A DNA stretch of 32,036 bases. Source: Gemmatimonadales bacterium (GTDB lineage: Bacteria; Gemmatimonadota; Gemmatimonadetes; Longimicrobiales; Gaopeijiaceae). Positions 24,888 to 31,905 of the stretch are shown in pieces. The DNA lies in the NCBI GenBank assembly GCA_007692605.1, contig REBS01000182.1, positions 1 through 32,036 of the forward strand. Reading direction: 5' to 3'. The notes beneath the pieces were generated by a model. That model searched no databases. It was given only the letters and a program-made list of their open reading frames with translations, and was not told the DNA's origin. Position 1 is the first letter of the stretch. Each line of letters begins with the position of its first letter. Position numbers and translations under genes: made by a program.

Positions 24888-27479
24888 TCAGCCGACGACC
24901 AGGTTCAGGAGTCGATCGGGCACGTGGATCACTCGGCGCAGCTCCACCTCGGCCAGGTGCCGGGCCACATTGGGCTCGTCGCGGGCGGCGGCCAGCGCCG
25001 CCTCCTGCGAGGCTCCGGCCGGAAGCTCGACCGTGCCTCGCACCTTGCCGTTCACCTGCACGGCGAGGGTGATCGTGTCCTCGGCCATCGTCTCGGGGTC
25101 GAAGTCGGGCCAGGGCGCGGCGTCCCAGAGGCTTCCGCTGTGGCCCAGGCGGCTCCAGAGCTCCTCGGCGATGTGGGGCGCGAAGGGCGCCACGAGCACC
25201 ACCAGGGGATCGACCTCGGCGCGCACGGGGGTGCGTCCCCCGGACCGGACCGCGTTCAGATACTCCATCATGGCCGCGATCGAGGTGTTGTACTGCAGCT
25301 CGGGGAGCTGCCGGGTGACCTGCTCGATCGTCTGGTGCAGCTTGCGCTCGACATCGGGGTCCGGCGCCGCTTCGGGGTCGGGATCGAGGTCGTCGACCAC
25401 CGTCTCCCAGAGCCGCTTCAGGAAGCCGAAGGGGCCCTGGATCCCGAGATCCCGGTAGTCGCCTCCCTCTTCGAAGGGGCCCAGGAACATCAGGTAGAGG
25501 CGGAAGGTGTCGGCCCCGTACTCCTCGATGATCGGATCGGGCACCACCACGTTTCCCTTGCTCTTCGACATCTTCGCCCCTTCGCGGATGATCAGGCCGT
25601 GCGCGCGAAAGCGGGTGAAGGGCTCCTCGAAGTCCAGGTGCCCCAGGTCATGCAGCGCCATGGTCACGAAGCGGGCATACAGCAGGTGGAGCACCGCGTG
25701 CTCGTTGCCCCCGATGTAGGTGTCGACGGGGAGCCACCGGCGGGTGATTGCCGGGTCGAAGGGCGCGTCGGCGATGTCGGTCGAGGGGTAGCGCAGGAAG
25801 TACCAGGCCGAATCCAGGAAGGTGTCCGAGACGTCGGTCTCGCGCTCGGCCTCACCCCCGCAGTCGGGACACTCGGTTCGGTACCACTCCTCGACCCGGG
25901 CCAGGGGGCTGATCCCGCTGTCGTCGGGCTTGAAGTCCTCGACCCTGGGGAGGACCACGGGGAGGTCCTCTTCGGGCACGGGCACCGCACCGCACCGGTC
26001 GCAGTGGATGATCGGGATCGGGGGCCCCCAGTAGCGCTGGCGCGAGATGCACCAGTCGTGGAGCCGGTAGTTGATCGTCTTCTCGCCCGCGCCCTTCTCG
26101 TCGAGCCAAGCGGTGATCTTCGCGATGGCTTCGTCGATCGGGAGTCCATCGAAGGGGCCCGAATTCACGAGCCGGCCGGGGCCCACATAGGCCTCTTCGA
26201 GAGGGGTTTCGGCGGTGTCGTCGGGGCCGGCCACCACCCGGGGGATCGGTAGCTCGAACTTGGTTGCGAACTCGAAGTCGCGCTGGTCGTGCCCCGGGAC
26301 CGCCATGATCGCGCCGGTGCCGTACTCCATGAGCACGTAGTCGGCGATCCAGATCGGGATCCGCTCGCCGGTGGCGGGATTCACGCAGTGGCCCCCGGTG
26401 AAGACGCCCGTCTTGGTCTTGTCGGTCTTCTGCCGGGCGACCAGGTCCATGGCCGAGGCCTGCTTCCGGTAGGCGTCGATCTCGGGCCTGTGCTCCGGGA
26501 GGGTGACGCGGTCGACCAGGGGGTGCTCGGGGCTGAGCACCATGTAGGTGGCCCCGAAGATGGTGTCGGGGCGGGTGGTGAAGACGTCGACGGTGTCGGC
26601 CCGGTTCGCGGGCGACTTGATGCCCGAATCGGCCTCCCCGGAATCCGTGTCGGCCGATGGCTCGCCGGCGATCGGAAAGCGCAGGAAGGCGCCCTCGCTG
26701 CGGCCGATCCAGTTGGACTGGGCCTTCTTCGTGGTCTCGGACCAGTCCAGGTCGTCGAGGTTGTCGAGCAGACGCTGCGCGAAATCGGTGATCCGGAAGA
26801 ACCACTGCGCGATCCGGCGCTGCTCGACCGCGCTGTCACACCGCTCGCAGAGCCCCGAAATGACCTGCTCGTTGGCCAGCACGGTCATGCACGAGGGGCA
26901 CCAGTTGACCGGCGCCTCCTTCTGCTCGGCGAGGCCTCCCTTGAAGAGCTGCAGGAAGAGCCACTGGGTCCAGCGATAGTACTCGGGGGTCGTGGTGTCG
27001 ACGGTGTGGTCCCAGTCGAACATGCCCCCGATGCGGCGGAGCTGGCGGGTGAAGTTTGCGACGTTCTTCGGGATCAGGTCCATCGGATGGAGCCCGACCT
27101 TGAGCGCGAAGTTCTCGGAGTGGATCCCGAAGGCGTCGAAGCCGATCGGCTCGAAGACCTCGCGGCCGCGCAGACGATGGTAGCGGCCGTGCACGTCGGC
27201 GCCGGTGAAGGCGTAGATGTTGCCCACGTGGAGCCCCTCGGCCGAGGGGTAGGGGAACATCATCAGGTTGTAGTAGGGGTCTTCGGCGTTGCGGAACTCG
27301 TCGAGGGTGAAGCGGTTGGTCCCCCACTCGTCCCATCGGGCCTGCCAGAGGGCTTCGAGCGCCGAGGGGTCGTAGCGGTCCCGAGTGTCCTCGGAGCCCG
27401 GTTTGTGCTCCCGGGTGTGGCCCGGTGTGTGGTCCGGTGTGTGGTCCTGGTTCGCTGCTCCCGCCCCGTGGTTCGCCAT
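24888..27479 (-). CDS. leuS: Leucyl-tRNA synthetase (863 aa)
   Basis: This class I synthetase charges tRNA-Leu. It shows the HIGH-type motif HVGN (84-87 in [14 protein letters not shown]), a zinc-ribbon pattern CPSC...CERC, the CP1 editing domain with [20 protein letters not shown], a second CxxC pair (CDRCG / CPDCGG), KMSKSKGN, and an anticodon-binding and C-terminal domain. The conserved core begins at [12 protein letters not shown]; the first ~34 residues are an unusual His/Thr/Pro-rich tail built by a 12-bp repeat. No good Shine-Dalgarno precedes ATG 27479, so the true start is slightly uncertain, but no better in-frame start was seen before the core. Confidence 0.97.
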   Translation of the reverse strand: MANHGAGAANQDHTPDHTPGHTREHKPGSEDTRDRYDPSALEALWQARWDEWGTNRFTLDEFRNAEDPYYNLMMFPYPSAEGLHVGNIYAFTGADVHGRYHRLRGREVFEPIGFDAFGIHSENFALKVGLHPMDLIPKNVANFTRQLRRIGGMFDWDHTVDTTTPEYYRWTQWLFLQLFKGGLAEQKEAPVNWCPSCMTVLANEQVISGLCERCDSAVEQRRIAQWFFRITDFAQRLLDNLDDLDWSETTKKAQSNWIGRSEGAFLRFPIAGEPSADTDSGEADSGIKSPANRADTVDVFTTRPDTIFGATYMVLSPEHPLVDRVTLPEHRPEIDAYRKQASAMDLVARQKTDKTKTGVFTGGHCVNPATGERIPIWIADYVLMEYGTGAIMAVPGHDQRDFEFATKFELPIPRVVAGPDDTAETPLEEAYVGPGRLVNSGPFDGLPIDEAIAKITAWLDEKGAGEKTINYRLHDWCISRQRYWGPPIPIIHCDRCGAVPVPEEDLPVVLPRVEDFKPDDSGISPLARVEEWYRTECPDCGGEAERETDVSDTFLDSAWYFLRYPSTDIADAPFDPAITRRWLPVDTYIGGNEHAVLHLLYARFVTMALHDLGHLDFEEPFTRFRAHGLIIREGAKMSKSKGNVVVPDPIIEEYGADTFRLYLMFLGPFEEGGDYRDLGIQGPFGFLKRLWETVVDDLDPDPEAAPDPDVERKLHQTIEQVTRQLPELQYNTSIAAMMEYLNAVRSGGRTPVRAEVDPLVVLVAPFAPHIAEELWSRLGHSGSLWDAAPWPDFDPETMAEDTITLAVQVNGKVRGTVELPAGASQEAALAAARDEPNVARHLAEVELRRVIHVPDRLLNLVVG
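27399..27446 (-). repeat. Four 12-bp tandem units inside the 5' end of leuS
   Basis: On the + strand the units are CGGTTTGTGCTC, CCGGGTGTGGCC, CGGTGTGTGGTC and CGGTGTGTGGTC. In leuS they encode [16 protein letters not shown]. The two inner units are identical. Frame is kept because the unit length is a multiple of three. Confidence 0.8.
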
Positions 27480-27525
27480 GCCGCCGCCGCTCTGGTTGAG
27501 GCGGCCCCGCGGCCGCCGGCTCTCG

Positions 27526-27570
27526 CCCGAATGGATCCCTCCCGAATGGGACCCTCCCTAAAGGAACCCC
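27526..27570. repeat. Three imperfect 15-bp tandem units in the leuS leader
   Basis: CCCGAATGGATCCCT, CCCGAATGGGACCCT and CCCTAAAGGAACCCC lie end to end about 50 bp upstream of the leuS start. I see no T-box-like pattern. They may be simple slippage repeats. Confidence 0.55.
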
Positions 27571-27638
27571 TAACCTACACCGCGGGGCGGGGGGGACCAA
27601 GGGATGGGGGGGCCGTTCGGGCGAGGGGGGGTGGCGGC

Positions 27639-27664
27639 GTCCGGGCCGACGCTACGGCCCGGAC
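27639..27664 (-). terminator. Hairpin downstream of the dodecin gene
   Basis: GTCCGGGCCG (27639-27648) pairs perfectly with CGGCCCGGAC (27655-27664) around a six-base loop, 11 bp after the dodecin stop. No T-run follows in the direction of transcription. It probably separates dodecin from leuS transcription. Confidence 0.5.
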
Positions 27665-27675
27665 CAAATCGCTCG

Positions 27676-27879
27676 TCAGTCCTTGAGGAGGAAGGTGACC
27701 TTCAGGTTGACTTGATAGCCACTGATGCGGCTCCCGTCCCAGTGGACCTTCTGTTCCTTGACCCATGCGCCCTGGACGTTGTCGAGCGTCTTGCTGGCGC
27801 GATTCAGACCGGTCTGAATCGCATCTTCGAAGCTCTTCGTCGAGGTGGCCGTGATCTCGGTGACCTTGGCTACGGACAT
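27676..27879 (-). CDS. Dodecin (67 aa)
   Basis: Dodecins form hollow dodecamers that store flavins (and often CoA), protecting the cell from reactive free flavin. The match is good over the full length: an N-terminal strand, helix STKSFEDAIQTGLNRASKTL, then GAWVKEQKVHWDG with the flavin-stacking Trp39, and the closing strands YQVNLKVTFLL. ATG 27879 is preceded by GGGAG at a normal distance. A reading 22 codons longer adds residues not seen in the family. It is monocistronic, with a hairpin just downstream. Confidence 0.93.
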   Translation of the reverse strand: MSVAKVTEITATSTKSFEDAIQTGLNRASKTLDNVQGAWVKEQKVHWDGSRISGYQVNLKVTFLLKD

Positions 27880-27931
27880 GATGATCTCCCGTGTTGAGGT
27901 TGCAGTCCATAAATGTATGTCATGTCGGGAT

Positions 27932-28432
27932 TTAGGACAAATCACGCCGTTGGATCAGCGGGGGGACCAGCTCGGGGTCCTCGATGTTCTCGCCGTGCCC
28001 TTCGAAATCGAGCAGGGTGGGGGGGCGGAAGGTGAGGTCGATCCCCAGCCAGATCGTCTTTGCCCAGGGGTAGAACAGGAAGGGGACCGGGACGATCGTG
28101 GCCATCAGCCCCCACTTGAGGGCGTCCCAGGGGACATCGGGCCACGCCAGGTAGATCGTGGCGAAGGCCGCGGTGACGATCAGGAGTTCGGCGGTGACGA
28201 AATTCACCACGTAGCTGCCGATGAAGTAGTCGTCTTCGTTGCGATCGAGGATGAGGTGGCAGCGAGGACAGTGTCGGCGCATGACCACCCATCGCGTGAA
28301 GAGCCCCCCCGACCCGCAGTTCGGGCACCGCTTCAGGAGCGCACGCCCCAGGTGCTTCAGGGCGCGGCCCACCAGGAGCTCCTTCGGGGGTGGGGTAGAT
28401 CGGCTGGGTCGGGTGCGAGGATCGGAGATCAT
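27932..28432 (-). CDS. DUF983-type zinc-ribbon membrane protein (166 aa)
   Basis: Two CxxC pairs (Cys36/Cys39 in RCPNCGSGGLF and Cys55/Cys58 in HCPRC) form a zinc ribbon, followed by DRNEDDYFIGSYVVNF, and two long hydrophobic helices (about 72-96 and 105-125). That layout matches DUF983 proteins, a conserved inner-membrane family of unknown role. The C-terminal 40 residues are cytoplasmic and acidic. No clear Shine-Dalgarno lies before ATG 28432. The gene reads away from a repeat-rich region (28470-28589), which contains TATGAT and CATAAT boxes on its strand and so may hold its promoter. Confidence 0.8.
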   Translation of the reverse strand: MISDPRTRPSRSTPPPKELLVGRALKHLGRALLKRCPNCGSGGLFTRWVVMRRHCPRCHLILDRNEDDYFIGSYVVNFVTAELLIVTAAFATIYLAWPDVPWDALKWGLMATIVPVPFLFYPWAKTIWLGIDLTFRPPTLLDFEGHGENIEDPELVPPLIQRRDLS

Positions 28433-28469
28433 GCCGTAAAGTTATCAGCTTCGATTTCGGATCGGGGCA

Positions 28470-28589
28470 TTATGCGTATTCATCATATCGCAGGGGGGGG
28501 TTATGCGTATTCATCATAATGTGGGGGGCCATGCGGATTCGGTATGACGCGGGACGGGGTGATGCGTAGTCATGATAATCCGGCTGGGG
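28470..28589. repeat. Four degenerate tandem units of 29-31 bp
   Basis: Units start at 28470, 28501, 28530 and 28560. The first two share the 18-mer TTATGCGTATTCATCATA; the third and fourth are worn (ATGCGGATTCGGTATGA, ATGCGTAGTCATGATAAT). Each ends in a G-rich run. The TCAT.ATA element resembles half of the palindrome at 28705-28722. A still weaker unit may start at 28442. Confidence 0.8.
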
Positions 28590-28704
28590 TTGGCCGTTCG
28601 CGCGCCGGCGCTTCCGGCGACCGACGCCGGTGATCGTGGCAGGGTCGCGCCTCGGAGTGCCGTCCGCACCGACGGAGTCGCTGGCGTCGATCCCCCCGGC
28701 TGAC

Positions 28705-28722
28705 TATCATGAATTCCTGATA
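28705..28722. promoter_or_regulatory. Near-perfect 18-bp palindrome, possible operator
   Basis: TATCATGAATTCCTGATA matches its own reverse complement at 16 of 18 positions. It lies 55 bp upstream of the start of the HTH gene. Dimeric repressors of the XRE class bind such sites, so autoregulation is a reasonable inference but unproven. Confidence 0.5.
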
Positions 28723-28777
28723 TCCTCCCGGGACTCGATCCGACGTTGCGGCCCCGTACTCCTCCCACCCCTGATTC

Positions 28778-29800
28778 ATGTCTTCGTCCACCCTCCCGTC
28801 CCCGGACGCCTCGCCGGTGACCACTCCTGTCACTGTCGACCTTTCGGCCGTGGCGACCCTCGCCCTGCGGGATGCGCTCCGTGGGGCCCTCGAGGTGGCC
28901 GCGGGTGAAGTGTTCGGAGCGCCGGTCGAGCTTCGATCCGGGGGGGTCGGGGCCGACTCGTGGCTCGATGCCCCGGACTCCCCGGGACGGGCGCTCCTGC
29001 TCTCCGACCTGACACCGCTCGACCAGGCGGTTACTCCCGACTCCGCCCCCGACTGGTTGGCTCGGATGCGGCGGGTGCGCCCGTGGGTCGTGGCCTTCGT
29101 GCGCACTCGCGACGACCGCCGGCGAGCCCACCGGGCGGATGGACTGATGCGGGCGCTCGATGGGCGGTTCACCCTCCTGCCCGAGCCGGACGATCCTTCG
29201 GGCCGGGTGCTCGAGCACTGGTTCGCGAATGTCCTGCCCCTGCTGGCCCCCGTAGCGCTCATCGCGGCGAGGCCGGCGCGAAGCCCGAACGGCGCGGGCC
29301 CGGGGTTGAGTCTGCGATTCGGCGACGACTGGGCCCCGAACGTGTCGCTCGAGGCGCTCCAGGCCCTCGGGGCGATCGAAGCCGAGGGGCAGCGCCTTCG
29401 GCTCGACGCCGTGACCTGCGGGCCCGGCGGACGGAGCCTGCGGATTCCCCGTGTCGACCCCGGGTCCGGACCGATCATCATCGACGCCGATGCGCTGCGG
29501 GGCGCCCTCGAGGACGCCGGCATCGGGACGGGTATGGATGATCGGTCCGCCCGTGGCTCGTCGGGTTGCGGCGATCCGATGCCCCTGGGCGAGAACCTCC
29601 GGCGGATCCGGACGGAGCGGGGGCTGAGTCAGTCCGAACTCGGCGAGATGGCCGGGCTGCACCAGTCGGTGATCTCGAATCTCGAGCGCAATGTGCACAG
29701 CCCCCGCCTGGAGACGCTGAAGCGGGTGGCCGGTGCGCTCGAGCTCTCGGTGCCGGGACTCACGATGGCCGAAAGCGAGTCCGAAGCCGAGCCGGACTGA
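28778..29800 (+). CDS. XRE-family DNA-binding protein with a large N-terminal domain (340 aa)
   Basis: Residues about 268-327 form a Cro/C1-type helix-turn-helix: LGENLRRIRTERGLSQSELG, then AGLHQSVISNLERN and SPRLETLKRVAGALEL. The HTH is at the C-terminus, while most XRE regulators carry it at the N-terminus. The first 260 residues are not recognised. They contain helical stretches (22-44, 144-164) and a segment DLTPLDQAVTPDSAPDWL that could bind a ligand or partner. ATG 28778 has no good Shine-Dalgarno; leaderless or later starts are possible. Convergent with the lipoprotein gene (23-bp gap). It may control itself and the DUF983 gene through the repeats upstream. Confidence 0.8.
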   Translation: MSSSTLPSPDASPVTTPVTVDLSAVATLALRDALRGALEVAAGEVFGAPVELRSGGVGADSWLDAPDSPGRALLLSDLTPLDQAVTPDSAPDWLARMRRVRPWVVAFVRTRDDRRRAHRADGLMRALDGRFTLLPEPDDPSGRVLEHWFANVLPLLAPVALIAARPARSPNGAGPGLSLRFGDDWAPNVSLEALQALGAIEAEGQRLRLDAVTCGPGGRSLRIPRVDPGSGPIIIDADALRGALEDAGIGTGMDDRSARGSSGCGDPMPLGENLRRIRTERGLSQSELGEMAGLHQSVISNLERNVHSPRLETLKRVAGALELSVPGLTMAESESEAEPD

Positions 29801-29823
29801 AGCTTCCCGTTCTCGGGCGTCGG

Positions 29824-30609
29824 TCACAGCTCCTGGAGGGTGGCCCGGTAGCGGGTGTAGTAAAGCTCGGTTCGGGCCTCGAACCCGGAGTCGGTTCCCA
29901 CCAGGAGCCAGAGGGCGCCGTCGGAGTCCGTCGTGGCCTCGAAGACCTCCTCGCTTTCAACCGTCTTCATCTCGAAGACCCAGTCGGTGCACTCGCTTAC
30001 CGTGTTCCCGACATGGCCGATCCGGATCGCGTCCGACCCGCTCGACAGCTGGTTCCCCTTGTCGATGTTCATCTGGTAGTAGCCATCGTCGTCGATCGGC
30101 TCCGGACGGACGGGGGTGGCCCCGACCTTCAGGTGTACCGCTTCTCCGGGGGGACCTCCGACGCCGACGCAGTTCGAGGGGGCCGAGGTGGCGAATTCGA
30201 CCCGAAACTCGATCCGGTAGCGGGTGTCGGGCGCCAGGTCGTCGATCCGGCCGGTCCAGTACATGAAGACGTCGTCGCTGCGGTTCGTGGCACCCACATG
30301 AAGGCCGTACCCGCGATCGGACAGGGGTTCGGGGAGGCGTTCATGGCCTGCCGCAAGCTCCATGTTCTCTTCGTCACCCACGTTGAAGTCGGAGAACCCG
30401 GACTCCCAGCCGTGGGACTCGGCGGTGAAGTCGAGATCCACCACGATGCGCTCGGGCTCGGGCTCCGACGGGCTGGAGTCGCATGCGGAGAGTCCCGCGA
30501 GGATCGCGATGGCGAGGAGCATGGCGAACTGCGGCGCGCCGGGTCGAAGGGAGGTGACTGGTCGCACGAAGGGTCGGAACGTCGGGAAATCGTGATTACG
30601 TTGTCTCAT
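29824..30609 (-). CDS. Secreted lipoprotein with a predicted beta-sandwich domain (261 aa)
   Basis: The N-terminus is Arg-rich for 30 residues, then MLLAIAILAGLSAC gives a lipobox with Cys43. Starting at the internal Met30 would leave no positively charged n-region, so I prefer ATG 30609, although no Shine-Dalgarno is visible for either. The mature part is acidic and looks like a beta-sandwich (GWESGFSDFNVGDEENMEL, then RYRIEFRVEFATSAPSNCVG), with a Cys pair (SNCVG, SECTD) that may bridge. I recall similar uncharacterised lipoproteins in other bacteria with this DFxxGWxxxFxDYxVG-type opening, but no function. Possible roles are ligand binding or adhesion at the surface. Confidence 0.8.
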   Translation of the reverse strand: MRQRNHDFPTFRPFVRPVTSLRPGAPQFAMLLAIAILAGLSACDSSPSEPEPERIVVDLDFTAESHGWESGFSDFNVGDEENMELAAGHERLPEPLSDRGYGLHVGATNRSDDVFMYWTGRIDDLAPDTRYRIEFRVEFATSAPSNCVGVGGPPGEAVHLKVGATPVRPEPIDDDGYYQMNIDKGNQLSSGSDAIRIGHVGNTVSECTDWVFEMKTVESEEVFEATTDSDGALWLLVGTDSGFEARTELYYTRYRATLQEL

Positions 30610-30640
30610 TGTCTGTGTTCATACCACGGACCCCGGGGGG

Positions 30641-30709
30641 GACGTTCCCGGGGTGGCATTGCCGGGAGGGCGTTCCATGGGTGACGTTGCCGGGGTGTCA
30701 TTCCCGCGG
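30641..30709. repeat. Imperfect direct repeat upstream of mntP
   Basis: GACGTTCCCGGGGTGGCATT at 30641 recurs as GACGTTGCCGGGGTGTCATT at 30683, period 42 bp, with two mismatches in 20 bases. It lies about 80-145 bp upstream of the mntP start. It could be a pair of regulator sites or simply a local duplication. I do not see a yybP-ykoY-type riboswitch. Confidence 0.55.
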
Positions 30710-30785
30710 CAACCTTGACGCGGCCGTCCGGTACCCCCTACTTCACCCACGTCCCCTCCTTCACCCCGCCCGCGCCTCCCCCCAC

Positions 30786-31337
30786 ATGACTCCACTCCAA
30801 CTCCTGGTACTCGGATTTGTCACCGGAGCCAACAACCTGGCCGTGGCGCTCGCGATCGGGGCGCTGCGCGAGTCTCCGAGGCGGGTGCGGATCATTGGGG
30901 TTTTCGCGGTCTTCGAGTTCCTGGTTCCGTTGTTGGGAGTGGCGATGGGGAGGATGATGGCGGCCTTCGTGGATCCCGCGGGCCGCTGGATCGCCGCGGG
31001 GATCCTGGTGGTGCTCGGGGTCTGGACCGTGGTGGCGGGCATCCGACGGGAAGAGGTCGATGAGGCGATCGTCCGCCGGCTCGACAGCTACCGCGGGCTC
31101 CTCCTGCTGGGGATGGCGCTGAGTGTCGACAACCTGATCGTCGGCTTCAGCTTCGGGCTGCGGGAGTTCCCGCCGGTCCTGCTGGCGTCGGTGATCGCGA
31201 CCTTCTCGGCGGTCTTCGCCCTGGTCGGAATCGAGGTCGGCCGACGGATGCGCCGCCACTGGGAGGGCACCGCGGCGATCGCCGCCGGCCTCCTCCTGAT
31301 CGGACTCGGCGTGGCCACGACGCTGGGGTGGTTGTAG
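30786..31337 (+). CDS. mntP: MntP-like manganese efflux protein (183 aa)
   Basis: Six helices arranged as two inverted three-helix repeats, and a normal MntP length. Family elements are the FEFLVPLLGVAMG region with Glu44 and ALSVDNLIVGFSFG with Asp115 in the second half. The matching place in the first half, where E. coli MntP has SMDAF with Asp16, reads GANNLAV (Asn16). MntP exports Mn2+ from the cytoplasm when it is in excess. I chose ATG 30786, since longer readings use a distant TTG and lack a helix. No clear Shine-Dalgarno is visible. The gene faces a repeat-rich non-coding region and a convergent membrane-protein gene. Confidence 0.87.
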   Translation: MTPLQLLVLGFVTGANNLAVALAIGALRESPRRVRIIGVFAVFEFLVPLLGVAMGRMMAAFVDPAGRWIAAGILVVLGVWTVVAGIRREEVDEAIVRRLDSYRGLLLLGMALSVDNLIVGFSFGLREFPPVLLASVIATFSAVFALVGIEVGRRMRRHWEGTAAIAAGLLLIGLGVATTLGWL

Positions 31338-31405
31338 CGCCCTCAGGTCCGGGATGCGCCGGCATCTGGGCGACCGCGCCCGCCCACGGGCACCCGCGGG
31401 ACGTG

Positions 31406-31462
31406 GGGCGGGCGGCTCGTCGGAGGGCGGGCGGCTCGTCGAAGGTCGTGCGGCTTGTCGGA
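31406..31462. repeat. Three 19-bp tandem units
   Basis: Units at 31406 (GGGCGGGCGGCTCGTCGGA), 31425 (one change) and 31444 (GGTCGTGCGGCTTGTCGGA) lie end to end. The third is more worn. Confidence 0.8.
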
Positions 31463-31485
31463 GGCCCGAGGGATTCGACCCTCGC

Positions 31486-31515
31486 CGGATGGCCGGAAAT
31501 CGGATGGCCGGAAAT
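31486..31515. repeat. Perfect 15-bp tandem duplication
   Basis: CGGATGGCCGGAAAT occurs twice in a row at 31486-31500 and 31501-31515. Confidence 0.9.
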
Positions 31516-31554
31516 CCCGCAAACGTCGCCGAGAATTCGACCGATGCTGGATTT

Positions 31555-31571
31555 TCGGTCATTATTACCGG
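31555..31571. repeat. Palindrome-like 17-mer, copy 1
   Basis: TCGGTCATTATTACCGG has arms CGGT and ACCG around an AT core. It resembles the perfect palindrome 62 bp downstream (13 of 17 bases alike). Confidence 0.55.
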
Positions 31572-31616
31572 AAAGAGAGCACGGCTCGATGAGTCGTAAC
31601 CATCCATGCGATATGT

Positions 31617-31633
31617 CCGGCAATTATTGCCGG
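31617..31633. repeat. Perfect 17-bp palindrome
   Basis: CCGGCAATTATTGCCGG is self-complementary apart from its central base. Related to the 17-mer at 31555-31571. It could be an operator or a repetitive extragenic palindrome; no nearby start codon depends on it. Confidence 0.75.
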
Positions 31634-31638
31634 GAATG

Positions 31639-31671
31639 TCGCAAACGCCTATTCCGCTGCGACGTTTGCGA
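31639..31671. terminator. Hairpin with a T-rich 3' flank
   Basis: TCGCAAACG (31639-31647) pairs perfectly with CGTTTGCGA (31663-31671), with a 15-base loop and TCTTTTC after it. It could be an intrinsic terminator for transcripts reading rightward from mntP, though it lies 300 bp away. The right arm also forms an 11-bp inverted match with 31519-31529. Confidence 0.5.
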
Positions 31672-31700
31672 TCTTTTCGGTCACCGTCGGGCTCGCAGGC

Positions 31701-31769
31701 GGCCGTTCCGAAGGGGGGTGCCGAATGGGGCCGTTCCGCAGGCGGCCGTCCCTAGGGGGGGCCGTCCCG
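31701..31769. repeat. Cluster of GGCCGTYCCK-type repeats
   Basis: GGCCGTTCCG at 31701 and 31729, GGCCGTCCCT at 31744 and GGCCGTCCCG at 31760, with the 12-mer GCAGGCGGCCGT also present twice (31695 and 31738). Spacing is irregular. Confidence 0.65.
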
Positions 31770-31878
31770 CAGACGACCGCCCCATATGCGGCCGAGCCGC
31801 GCGCTGGGCATCCCCCCGCACGCACGGTACCCCCCGGCGAGGCGCCATCGGGCCGACAGGACGCGCGCGTGACGCTCC

Positions 31879-31905
31879 CGCCCGCTGGCAAGTTACCAGC
31901 GGGCG
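31879..31905. terminator. Perfect 10-bp stem-loop spanning the stop codon of the right-edge gene
   Basis: CGCCCGCTGG (31879-31888) pairs with CCAGCGGGCG (31896-31905) around a seven-base loop that contains the TAA stop of the gene entering from the right. No T-run follows in either direction. Confidence 0.55.

Larger units (their letters stand above)
28433..28777. other. 345-bp divergent intergenic region with repeats and a near-palindrome
   Basis: No gene is supported. It lies between the DUF983 gene (- strand) and the HTH gene (+ strand) and so should hold both promoters. It contains four degenerate ~30-bp units and an 18-bp near-palindrome, both described separately. Neither flanking start has a good Shine-Dalgarno sequence. 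Confidence 0.7.
31338..31892. other. 555-bp repeat-dense non-coding region
   Basis: No gene is supported. The region lies between the 3' ends of two convergent genes. It holds several tandem repeats, two related palindromes, a large hairpin and a GGCCGT-rich stretch, each listed separately. The central part (31540-31680) is less GC-rich than its flanks. Confidence 0.7.

Noticed and set aside
27480-27675. T-box or leader peptide upstream of leuS
   Set aside because: No T-box consensus, no leucine-rich short reading frame and no antiterminator-like alternative stems seen; only imperfect 15-bp repeats.
31589-31700. Cysteine-rich reading MSRNHPCDMSGNYCRECRK, resembling a zinc finger, on the + strand
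   Set aside because: The Cys spacing is suggestive, but the stretch is largely made of palindromic DNA, the downstream part is Arg/Pro/Gly low complexity, and the nearest purine-rich tract is too far from the ATG.
31406-31769. Possible CRISPR array
   Set aside because: Several different short repeats, not one repeat with regular unique spacers, and no cas genes nearby.
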